Shown: positions 57,872 to 64,000 of the stretch, one piece after another
How positions within the stretch are numbered: position 1 is the first letter of the stretch
Layout: each line of letters opens with the position of its first letter
Origin: Nocardioides sp. JS614
GTDB lineage: Bacteria > Actinomycetota > Actinomycetes > Propionibacteriales > Nocardioidaceae
DNA: 64,000 bases
Direction of reading: 5' to 3'
Assembly: GCF_000015265.1 (NCBI RefSeq)
Contig: NC_008699.1
Coordinates: 1,178,001 to 1,242,000 of the forward strand
The notes under the pieces: model-generated
The model's input: the letters and a program-made list of their open reading frames with translations, nothing else
Told to the model about the DNA's origin: nothing
The model's database searches: none
Made by a program: the position numbers and the translations under genes

Positions 57872-58975
57872 TCAGCCCCAGTCCTCGGCGATGCGGGCTG
57901 CAACCGCCCGGAGGAGCCGCCGGGCCTCGCGCATGCAGACTGCCGGGTCGCTCTCCAGGTCGCTGAGGGAGTACACCCTGCTCAGGCCGGCCTCGCCCTC
58001 CTCGAGCTCCGACAGCTCGTTGCGCCCGGTCACCGCGATCACGGCTGCTCCGCGGGCGGCCGATGCCCGCGCCACACCCACCGGCCCCTTGCCGCGCAGG
58101 CTCTGCCGGTCCAACGAGCCCTCCCCGACGATGACCAAGTCAGCCGACGCAGCGACGACGTCGAAGCCGGTGAGCTCGAGGAGCAGCTCCGTGCCCGAGG
58201 CGAGGCGGGCTCCGGCGAGAGCGACGAGCCCGAAGCCGAGACCACCGGCAGCGCCCGCCCCCGGCAGGTGGCGGAGATCTCGGCCTGTCGCCTTGGCAAC
58301 GGCATCGGCCCACGCTGTCATCCGAGCCTCCAGGGCCGCGACGCAGGGCGGATCCGCACCCTTCTGTGGCGCATACACGCGGGCCGCCCCTTCGGCTCCG
58401 GTCAACGGATTGTCGACGTCGCACGCGACCACCAGGTCGACCTCGCCGAGTTGCCCGTCGGGCCGAATCCGGGGCGGTCCGCCCCGGTGAGGGTGGTGAC
58501 CGAGTGCTGCCACCTCGATGCCGAGCGCCGCGACCGCGCCGGCACCCCCGTCCGTCGTCGCGCTGCCCCCGGCCCCGACCACGACGTGGGTGGCCCCGCG
58601 GGACACGGCCGCGAGGATGAGCTCACCTACGCCGTACGTCGTGGCGCTCCAGGCGGTTCGCGGGTCAGGTGCCACCGGCAGCACGGCCAGGCCGGCGGCG
58701 GACGCCATCTCGATGATGGCCGTCCCGTCGCGCATGGCGAACGTCGTCGGGACGGGTCGCCCGAGCGGGCCGGTGACCTCGACCGCGACCGGGTCGAACC
58801 CGAGGCCGAGAGCGAGCTCGACCGTGCCTTCGCCGCCGTCGGCGACCGGGTGCCTGACGACCTCGAACCCTGGACGCTGCGCGAGTGCGCCGGCGATGAG
58901 ATCCGCCACCTCGGCGGCGCGCAACGAGCCCTTGAACTTGTCTGGAGCCACGATGACTCGCCGGACTCGGCTCAC
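57872..58975 (-). CDS. Glycerate kinase (GlxK/GarK family)
   Basis: 367 aa from GTG 58975. RRVIVAPDKFKGSLRAAEVA at the N-terminus, HPVADGGEGTVE and GAGGSATTDGGAGAVAALG are the signature motifs of the glycerate 2-kinase family, which phosphorylates D-glycerate with ATP. GTG 58975 overlaps the stop of the hexapeptide gene (GTGA), so the three minus-strand genes form one operon. Here it may channel the end product of the local catabolic pathway into glycolysis. Confidence 0.92.
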   Translation of the reverse strand: MSRVRRVIVAPDKFKGSLRAAEVADLIAGALAQRPGFEVVRHPVADGGEGTVELALGLGFDPVAVEVTGPLGRPVPTTFAMRDGTAIIEMASAAGLAVLPVAPDPRTAWSATTYGVGELILAAVSRGATHVVVGAGGSATTDGGAGAVAALGIEVAALGHHPHRGGPPRIRPDGQLGEVDLVVACDVDNPLTGAEGAARVYAPQKGADPPCVAALEARMTAWADAVAKATGRDLRHLPGAGAAGGLGFGLVALAGARLASGTELLLELTGFDVVAASADLVIVGEGSLDRQSLRGKGPVGVARASAARGAAVIAVTGRNELSELEEGEAGLSRVYSLSDLESDPAVCMREARRLLRAVAARIAEDWG

Positions 58976-59487
58976 GGCGGACCTGCGTCCCGGTAGCGAG
59001 CCGCCAGGGTCAGGTAGTCGGTGGCATTCTGCGCCAGGTCGTGGACCTCCTGGGCGGTCAGCTCTCGCCGGCGCCTGGCGGGGACTCCTGCGACGAGGCT
59101 GCGAGCTTCGAACTCCGTCCCCTCGAGCACCACGGACCCGGCGGCGACCAGGCACATCGGACCGATCCTGGCACCGTTCAGGATCACCGCCCGCATCCCG
59201 ACCAGGGAACCGGCCTCGACCAAGCATCCGTGCAGGACCGCGCCATGCCCGACCGAGACGTCCGGGGCGACCGCCACCGGGAATCCGGGGTCTGCGTGCA
59301 CGATCGCCCCGTCTTGGATGTTGCTCCGCTCCCCGAGGGAGATCGTGTCGCCGTCAGCGCGGATCACGCTGCCGAACCACACGCTGGCGCCACGCTCCAC
59401 CGTGACCGCTCCGGCAAGGACGGCTGTGGGCGCGACCCAGGCCTCCGGGTGGACACGCGGCAGGTGATGTTCGAGACGGAGCCTCAC
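58972..59487 (-). CDS. Gamma-carbonic-anhydrase-like hexapeptide-repeat protein
   Basis: 171 aa. Left-handed beta-helix hexapeptide repeats (PTAVLAGAVTVERGASVWFG; RSNIQDGAIVHAD) with histidines at IVHAD and VGHGAVLHGC that correspond to the metal ligands of gamma-carbonic anhydrases and the PaaY/CaiE group. The latter includes thioesterases and maintenance enzymes in catabolic clusters. GTG 59487 lies 14 nt after the cyclase-family stop. Operon context favours an accessory catabolic role over CO2 hydration. Confidence 0.87.
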   Translation of the reverse strand: MRLRLEHHLPRVHPEAWVAPTAVLAGAVTVERGASVWFGSVIRADGDTISLGERSNIQDGAIVHADPGFPVAVAPDVSVGHGAVLHGCLVEAGSLVGMRAVILNGARIGPMCLVAAGSVVLEGTEFEARSLVAGVPARRRRELTAQEVHDLAQNATDYLTLAARYRDAGPP

Positions 59488-59501
59488 GATGTGCCTGTCC
59501 T

Positions 59502-60419
59502 TCAGATGATGGCCACCGGGTCCAGCATCGAACCGGTGGTGCCCTTGATCTTCAGGGGCAGGGCGACGAAGAGGAACTCGTGGACGTGCTCGGCAGCCAG
59601 CTCCTCGAGGTAGATCCCCTCGAAGAGGTAGATGCCGTGCTCGATCAACAGCAGGGTGTGCACGGGCTGGGGGTTGGCCGGCGAGCCGGGGTCGGGTGCC
59701 GGCTGGACCTCGTAGGTCTCCGTGTCGCTGCCGGTGGCGACCACACCCTGTTCCAGCAACCAGCGGGCTGCCGACAGGTCGGGCCCGGCGGTGGTGTGCC
59801 TCGCCATCCGGTCGGTGTCCGGCCACGCGCTCAGGTAGCCGGTCCGGACCAAAACGACGTCGCCTCGGCGGACGGTGACGCCCTGGTGCCTGGCCACCGC
59901 CTGGAGCTGAGCGGCGTCGACGGGCTGGTGCGACGGGAGTGCGTCGACCCCGAGGTATCCCGGCACGTCCAACAGCACCCCGCGGCGGATGAACGGCGGC
60001 AACCTGCTGCCGTCTCCGACCGTGGGTCCGCGGTCGCCGAGATGTTCCTGGGCGTTGCCGCCGCCGTACCAGTGGTCGTCCTCGCCGATCGTCATGTGGG
60101 CCAGCGCGTCCACGTGCGCACCGCTGTGCGCGGTCCCGCTGACGTTCTCGGCCATGTACTGCAGGTTGACCTCGTTGTGGGGCCCCCACGGCTCGACGCC
60201 GTCACCGCGCAGCCCGGCGGGCGTGCGGTACATCGTCACCTGGAACGGCGGGTGCGACCCGAAGAGCGGCATCCCGGTGTACCGCGGCAGCGCCAGCGAG
60301 AACACCCGCCCCTGCTCGGGCAGCCGGAGTGCCGCCAAGACGTCGGCGGGGCTCTGGTGGCCTGCGGGGCCGACGTGGCGCAGGCCCTCCGGGGCCTCCG
60401 GGAACGGTGTGCTGGACAA
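59502..60419 (-). CDS. Cyclase-family metal-dependent hydrolase (kynurenine formamidase-like)
   Basis: 305 aa from TTG 60419, with GGAGGAG 7 nt upstream. The family metal motif appears as HSGAHVDALAHM (HxGxHxDxxxH). RGVLLDVPGYLG, VRRGDVVLVRTGYL and HTLLLIEHGIYLFEGIYLEEL are also typical. The family includes formamidases, isatin hydrolases and lactone/cyclic amide hydrolases; substrate unknown. First gene of the operon. A TATCGATA operator overlaps its predicted -10. A longer frame to 60530 would run through that promoter. Confidence 0.88.
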   Translation of the reverse strand: MSSTPFPEAPEGLRHVGPAGHQSPADVLAALRLPEQGRVFSLALPRYTGMPLFGSHPPFQVTMYRTPAGLRGDGVEPWGPHNEVNLQYMAENVSGTAHSGAHVDALAHMTIGEDDHWYGGGNAQEHLGDRGPTVGDGSRLPPFIRRGVLLDVPGYLGVDALPSHQPVDAAQLQAVARHQGVTVRRGDVVLVRTGYLSAWPDTDRMARHTTAGPDLSAARWLLEQGVVATGSDTETYEVQPAPDPGSPANPQPVHTLLLIEHGIYLFEGIYLEELAAEHVHEFLFVALPLKIKGTTGSMLDPVAII

Positions 60420-60446
60420 CGGTCGGCTCCTCCATGCGGGACTCAG

Positions 60447-60459
60447 TCGATTATCGATA
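60447..60459 (-). promoter_or_regulatory. Operator copy 1, TCGATTATCGATA, over the cyclase-operon promoter
   Basis: 13-nt sequence with palindromic core TATCGATA. On the minus strand it overlaps a candidate -10 TACTAT (60462-60457), which is 17 nt downstream of TTCCCA. An identical 13-mer lies at 60550. Short A/T-rich palindromes such as this are typical of GntR- or LacI-type operators; no regulator gene is in the window. Confidence 0.6.
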
Positions 60460-60521
60460 GTAGGTGAGATGCGTCCCGGTGGGAACCTGTGCGCCTCGGC
60501 ATGACGGCGAGATCTAGTGGC

Positions 60522-60550
60522 TTGACTCACACTCCGAGCACCCTTACCCT
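60522..60550 (+). promoter_or_regulatory. Housekeeping-type promoter of the dehydrogenase/hydroxylase operon
   Basis: TTGACT (60522-60527), exactly 17 nt, TACCCT (60545-60550). The predicted start at about 60557 lies within operator copy 2. Confidence 0.6.
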
Positions 60551-60562
60551 CGATTATCGATA
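60550..60562 (+). promoter_or_regulatory. Operator copy 2, TCGATTATCGATA, at the transcription start
   Basis: Exact repeat of the 60447 13-mer; here the palindrome extends to TTATCGATAA. It covers the end of the -10 and the +1 region, so a bound protein should block transcription. Together with copy 1 it would co-regulate both divergent operons. Confidence 0.62.
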
Positions 60563-60589
60563 AAGGTCTGAACCCTCGCAGGAGCGATG

Positions 60590-61645
60590 ATGACGCAGAT
60601 CATGCAGGCCCTGGTGGTGCGCGAGCCCAATGTGCTCGAGATCGCCGAGGTGCCTGTGCCCGAGCCCGGTCGCAACGAGGTCTTGGCGCGAGTCCGATCC
60701 GTCTCGATCTGCGGCACCGACGCCCACCTCATCAACGGTGACTACCCCGGGTTCTGGCCGCCGCAGTTCCCCTTCACCCCCGGCCACGAATGGGCGGGTG
60801 ACGTCGTGGCCCTCGGTGAGGGTGCGGACACCTTCGGCTGGCGGGTCGGCGACCGGGTCGCGGGCACGAGCCACAGTGCTTGCGGCGCCTGCCAGAAGTG
60901 CGTCGAAGGCCAGTACAACCTGTGTGAGAACTACGGCAGGCCGGCGCTCCATGCTCAGTACGGACACAACGCGCAGGGGGTCAACGCCACCTATGCCGTC
61001 CACAACGTCAAGTCGATCTTCCGGCTGCCCGATGAGGTGAGCTTCGATGTCGGTGCCCTGGCTGACCCGGCCAGCATCGCCCTGCACGTAGCACGTCGCG
61101 GCAACATCAAGCCGGGGGACACCGTTGCGGTGACCGGTGCCGGCGCGATCGGCCTCCTCGCGGCTGACGCCGCACTGATCGATGGGGCCGCGCGGGTGAT
61201 CGTGGTGGGGCGCGGCCACCGTCTGGAGCGGGCTGCTGCGCTGGGGTTCGAGACCGTCGACACGCGCACAGGCGACCCGGTCGCCGAGGTGCGTGGACTG
61301 ACGAGTGGCCTCGGCGCCGACGTGGTCCTGGAATGTGCGGGCGTCCCCGAGACCCTGATCTGGGGGATGGCGATGCTGCGCCGCGGCGGTCGCTGCGCGA
61401 TGGTCGGCATCCCGACCGAGGACGTCAGCCTGAAGTGCCAGCCCCTCGTGCTCGATGAGCTGGAGCTGGTCGGCTCACGCGCCTCTGCCGGTGAGATGCG
61501 CCGCGTCCTGCCCTTCATCGCCAACGGGAGGATGCGGGCCGAGGAGCTCATCACCCACCACTTCCCGCTCTCGGAGTACGACAAGGCGCTGGCCACGTTC
61601 AACGACCGTGCCAGCGGTGCGATCAAGATCATCGTCAACCCCTAG
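60590..61645 (+). CDS. Zinc-dependent medium-chain alcohol dehydrogenase
   Basis: About 351 aa. Catalytic zinc ligands lie in SICGTDAH (Cys) and GHEW (His-Glu). A structural zinc lobe is CGACQKCVEGQYNLC. The Rossmann motif is VTGAGAIGLLAADAA. The sequence most resembles sorbitol/threonine-type dehydrogenases. ATG 60590 has AGGAG 6 nt upstream; ATG 60587 is an alternative. First gene of a four-gene operon controlled by the TATCGATA operator. It presumably oxidises a hydroxylated intermediate. Confidence 0.9.
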   Translation: MTQIMQALVVREPNVLEIAEVPVPEPGRNEVLARVRSVSICGTDAHLINGDYPGFWPPQFPFTPGHEWAGDVVALGEGADTFGWRVGDRVAGTSHSACGACQKCVEGQYNLCENYGRPALHAQYGHNAQGVNATYAVHNVKSIFRLPDEVSFDVGALADPASIALHVARRGNIKPGDTVAVTGAGAIGLLAADAALIDGAARVIVVGRGHRLERAAALGFETVDTRTGDPVAEVRGLTSGLGADVVLECAGVPETLIWGMAMLRRGGRCAMVGIPTEDVSLKCQPLVLDELELVGSRASAGEMRRVLPFIANGRMRAEELITHHFPLSEYDKALATFNDRASGAIKIIVNP

Positions 61646-61677
61646 ACCCACGGTCACGCGAGCTGAGAGGAGGGTTG

Positions 61678-62541
61678 GTGCGCTACTACCGTCCAGCGAC
61701 CACCGCACAGGCGGTGGCCGCTCTAGCCGGCCAGCCGCACGCCTCCCGCATCCTGGTAGGTGGAACGGACCTCCTGGTCGCGGTGCGCCATCGGAGGGCG
61801 CAGCCCACGCTCGTGGTCGACATCAAGAGGGTGCGGGACCTGGTGCCGCCGATCACCGTGGACGAGCAGGGGATCACCTTCGGTCCCACGGCCACGATGA
61901 GCAACGTGATCGCCGACCCCACGGTCCGCGAGTGGTTCCCCGCTCTGGTGGAGGCTGCCGCGCTGGTGGGATCGGTGGCGATCAGGAATCGTGCCAGCCT
62001 GATCGCGAACTCCGCCAACGGATCTCCCGCAGCGGACACGTCACCGCCGCTCGTCTCGTTGAACGCCTCGGTCACGATCAGCTCGGTCTCCGGCGAGCGG
62101 ACGAGCCCGCTCCGCGAGTTTTTCGTCGCCCCTCGCCGGACCCGGTGCGAGCCGGGCGAGATGGTGACCTCGCTGCGGGTGCCCCGGCCCGCACCCGGCA
62201 GCTCCTCCGCATTCGAGCGGATGACCCGCCGTCGCGGCGTGGACCTGGCGACCTGCAGCGTCAGTGCCGTCGTGGACGCGGACGGTGCCATGACGGTCGG
62301 GCTCGGAGCCCTCGGTCCGACCACCCTCCTGGGCGGACCGGTCGCACCGATCGACCTGACGTCTCAGGAGCAGCTGGAGCAAGCCATCGACGCCCTGCTG
62401 GCGCCGGCGACGCCGATCGGCGACGTCCGGGCCGGGAAGCCGTATCGGACCGCCATGGCTCGCGTGCTCGCCAGACGTACCGTCCTCCGGGCCGCCGGGC
62501 GCCGCACCGACCCCGACCGACAGACAGGGAGAAGCTCATGA
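61678..62541 (+). CDS. Molybdenum hydroxylase FAD subunit (CoxM/xanthine dehydrogenase medium-subunit type)
   Basis: 287 aa. FAD-binding motifs: RILVGGTDLLVAVRH near 25-40 and the IRNRASLIANSANGSPAADT segment that corresponds to TIGGN...ASPA in CoxM. The C-terminal CO_deh_flav_C domain is present but short. GTG 61678 lies just downstream of GGAGGG; TTG 61675 is less likely. The stop overlaps the next start by ATGA. It passes electrons from the iron-sulfur subunit to an acceptor. Confidence 0.9.
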   Translation: MRYYRPATTAQAVAALAGQPHASRILVGGTDLLVAVRHRRAQPTLVVDIKRVRDLVPPITVDEQGITFGPTATMSNVIADPTVREWFPALVEAAALVGSVAIRNRASLIANSANGSPAADTSPPLVSLNASVTISSVSGERTSPLREFFVAPRRTRCEPGEMVTSLRVPRPAPGSSSAFERMTRRRGVDLATCSVSAVVDADGAMTVGLGALGPTTLLGGPVAPIDLTSQEQLEQAIDALLAPATPIGDVRAGKPYRTAMARVLARRTVLRAAGRRTDPDRQTGRSS

Positions 62542-63059
62542 TCCCTACCGCCGACCCGTCCGCCGACGACGTCGGAGCCGACCTCGTCGCTGTCACGTGC
62601 ACCGTCAACGGGCGGTCCGCCGGGTTCTCGGTGCCACCCCATCGCACGCTGATGGACACGCTCCGCTACGAGCTGGGTCTCACGGGTACCAAGACCTGCT
62701 GCGCCGAGGGGGAGTGCGGCGCGTGCACGGTGATCGTCGACGGCGTCACCGTGAACAGCTGCCTGATGCTCGCGGCCGAAGCAGAGGGCTGCGACATCCT
62801 CACGGTCGAGGGCCTCGGCGCAGGGGAGCCGAGCGGCCTGTGCGATCTGCAGGAGTCCTTCCTCCAGACCGGTGCCGTGCAGTGCGGCTTCTGCATCCCG
62901 GGCCAGGTCATGGCGGCGGAGCACCTGCTGCGCGCCAACCCGGATCCGTCCGTGGAGGAGATTCGGGAAGGGATGTCGGGCAACCTGTGTCGCTGTGCGG
63001 GCTACCAGCGCATCGTCGCCGCAGTCGAACTGACCTCGCGGAAGCGGGCGACCCGATGA
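62538..63059 (+). CDS. Molybdenum hydroxylase [2Fe-2S] subunit (CoxS type)
   Basis: 173 aa. The plant-type [2Fe-2S] site is CCAEGECGACTVIVDG plus NSC. The second, all-helical cluster site is CGFCIPGQ and NLCRCAGY. Both are complete. ATG 62538 overlaps the previous stop, and its stop overlaps the large-subunit start (ATGA both times). It mediates electron transfer between molybdopterin and FAD subunits. Confidence 0.95.
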   Translation: MIPTADPSADDVGADLVAVTCTVNGRSAGFSVPPHRTLMDTLRYELGLTGTKTCCAEGECGACTVIVDGVTVNSCLMLAAEAEGCDILTVEGLGAGEPSGLCDLQESFLQTGAVQCGFCIPGQVMAAEHLLRANPDPSVEEIREGMSGNLCRCAGYQRIVAAVELTSRKRATR

Positions 63060-64000
63060 TCGAGCAGCAGGGCTCCGAACGGGAGGCACTGCGGACGGTG
63101 GGGGAGCCGATCCGACGCTACGGCGGTGCGGCCCGGGTCGCCGGCCAGCAGGAGTTCCTGGCGGACCTCCACTTCCCCGACGCAGCCGCAGTGGCACTGG
63201 TCACCCTGCCGGTGGCATGCGCGAGCGTCACCGGCGTCGACGGCAAGCGGGCCATGGAGATGCCCGGTGTGATCGCGGTGGTCAGCGCGGCCGACCTGCC
63301 GCAGCCGGTACCTCGCTTCGGCATCTCCCATCAGGATCGTCCGGTGCTCGCGGACGGGGAGGTCCTCTTCCACGGCGAGCCGGTCGCGGCCGTGGTCGCG
63401 GAGACCCTCGACCAGGCCGAGGCCGGCGCGCGGGAGGTCGAGGTGACCTTCGAGGAGAAGACGGGTGTCTACACCGTGGACGGGGCGTTGGCGGCCGGGG
63501 CCCCGCTCGTGAGGGACCCCTCCCTGCGCCCGGTGGAGGACGAGAACCGCGACTCCAACGTCCTGGAGACCGCGTTGTACGAGTGGGGCGACACGGTGGC
63601 TGCCGCCGGCGAGGCGGCGGTCATCGTGGAGAACACCTACACGTTCCCCATGGTGACCCACTTCCCGATCGAGCCGGGTGGCACCGTCGCGGTGCCCACG
63701 GGCGCGGGCGGCCTCGACATCTACTCCCCGGTGCAGCACCCCTATCTGCTGCAACGCACCATTGCCACGGTCACCGGTCTTCCGCTGTCCCAGGTCCGGG
63801 TCTTCGCCCCCGACCCGGGAGGTGGTTTCGGAGGCAAGCAGACCCCCAGGCTCGAGCCGCTGCTGGCCTTCCTGGCGCTGCGGACCGGTCGAACCTGCCG
63901 GCTTGTGCTCTCGCTCGAGCAGACCTTCCAGATGATGCGCCGTGCGGCGTGCCGCGTGCAGGCACGCACGGGCTTCGCCGGCGACGGGGCGCTGATCTTC
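63056..64000 (+). CDS. Molybdenum hydroxylase molybdopterin-binding large subunit (3' end outside window)
   Basis: The first 315 codons are present and the frame stays open to the window edge. The N-terminal domain (RYGGAARVAGQQEFLADLHFPDAA; VLADGEVLFHGEPVAAVVAETL) and the molybdopterin-binding motif PDPGGGFGGKQTPRLEPLLAF identify the xanthine/CO/aldehyde oxidase family. The active-site loop that distinguishes substrates lies beyond the window, so xanthine, nicotinate, aldehyde or other N-heterocycles remain possible. ATG 63056 overlaps the small-subunit stop. Confidence 0.92.
   Translation, partial: MIEQQGSEREALRTVGEPIRRYGGAARVAGQQEFLADLHFPDAAAVALVTLPVACASVTGVDGKRAMEMPGVIAVVSAADLPQPVPRFGISHQDRPVLADGEVLFHGEPVAAVVAETLDQAEAGAREVEVTFEEKTGVYTVDGALAAGAPLVRDPSLRPVEDENRDSNVLETALYEWGDTVAAAGEAAVIVENTYTFPMVTHFPIEPGGTVAVPTGAGGLDIYSPVQHPYLLQRTIATVTGLPLSQVRVFAPDPGGGFGGKQTPRLEPLLAFLALRTGRTCRLVLSLEQTFQMMRRAACRVQARTGFAGDGALIF

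Overview
The window is very GC-rich (third codon positions almost always G or C). It uses many GTG/TTG starts, ATGA/GTGA-type overlaps and leaderless mRNAs with TANNNT -10 boxes, and it carries mshB (mycothiol synthesis). It has a type IV pilus system without an outer-membrane secretin, and a WhiG/FliA-class sigma factor with an RsiG-like anti-sigma. Together these indicate a monoderm actinobacterium, probably Nocardioidaceae (Nocardioides-like). No rRNA, tRNA, CRISPR array, phage or transposase was seen.

Layout. (a) 1-3900: end of an NCS1 purine/cytosine-type permease and two aldehyde dehydrogenases. (b) 3997-10269, minus strand: a membrane hybrid histidine kinase, a WhiG/FliA-type sigma factor, a three-module peptidoglycan hydrolase, a small Pro-rich protein and the major type IV pilin. 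(c) 10434-26054: type IV pilus genes, namely four minor-pilin/PilX-like genes, pilT1-pilC-pilB, a minus-strand pilT2-rsiG pair, then pilM-pilN-pilO, two unknown genes and the prepilin peptidase. (d) 26128-33668: three large c-di-GMP enzymes (a PAS-GGDEF cyclase; a PAS-GGDQF-EAL phosphodiesterase; a REC-PAS-GGDEF-EAL-MEDS protein). (e) 33762-37599: an FAD dehydrogenase and a urate-degradation operon (uraD, uraH, uricase, nucleobase deaminase). (f) 37764-40937: lipoprotein, DUF202 protein, secreted phosphoesterase, acyl-CoA thioesterase. (g) 41149-49153: two large paralogous secreted surface proteins flanking an XRE/HEAT protein. (h) 49551-57731: beta-propeller protein, RHH/MazF toxin-antitoxin pair, NUDIX hydrolase, DUF4143 ATPase, mshB, a DUF433/DUF5615 pair with a frameshifted toxin, VanW protein and a secreted lipase. 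(i) 57872-64000: a divergent catabolic locus (glycerate kinase, hexapeptide protein and cyclase-family hydrolase, against Zn-alcohol dehydrogenase and a three-subunit molybdenum hydroxylase) with a repeated TATCGATA operator.

How the genes work together. The main result is a self-contained c-di-GMP / RsiG / WhiG / type IV pilus circuit. Four sites share TCAAGn-N15-CCGATGAC, equivalent to TCAA-N16-[G/A]CCGATGA and close to the WhiG consensus TAAA-N15/16-GCCGATAA. They lie upstream of the minor-pilin operon, the pilT1-pilC-pilB operon, the pilM operon and the GGDEF cyclase gene. A weaker fifth copy precedes the major pilin gene. The sigma factor that would read them is encoded at 6642-7370. The 19119-19619 protein carries both c-di-GMP-binding E-X3-S/T-X2-R-X3-H-X3-D motifs of twin-motif RsiG anti-sigma factors and is translationally coupled to pilT2. 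Because the cyclase gene itself has a WhiG-type promoter, the sequence predicts negative feedback: WhiG makes pili and a cyclase, c-di-GMP arms RsiG, and RsiG sequesters WhiG. RsiG-WhiG control of pili is published for Rubrobacter; the promoter set and feedback proposed here are inferences from this sequence.
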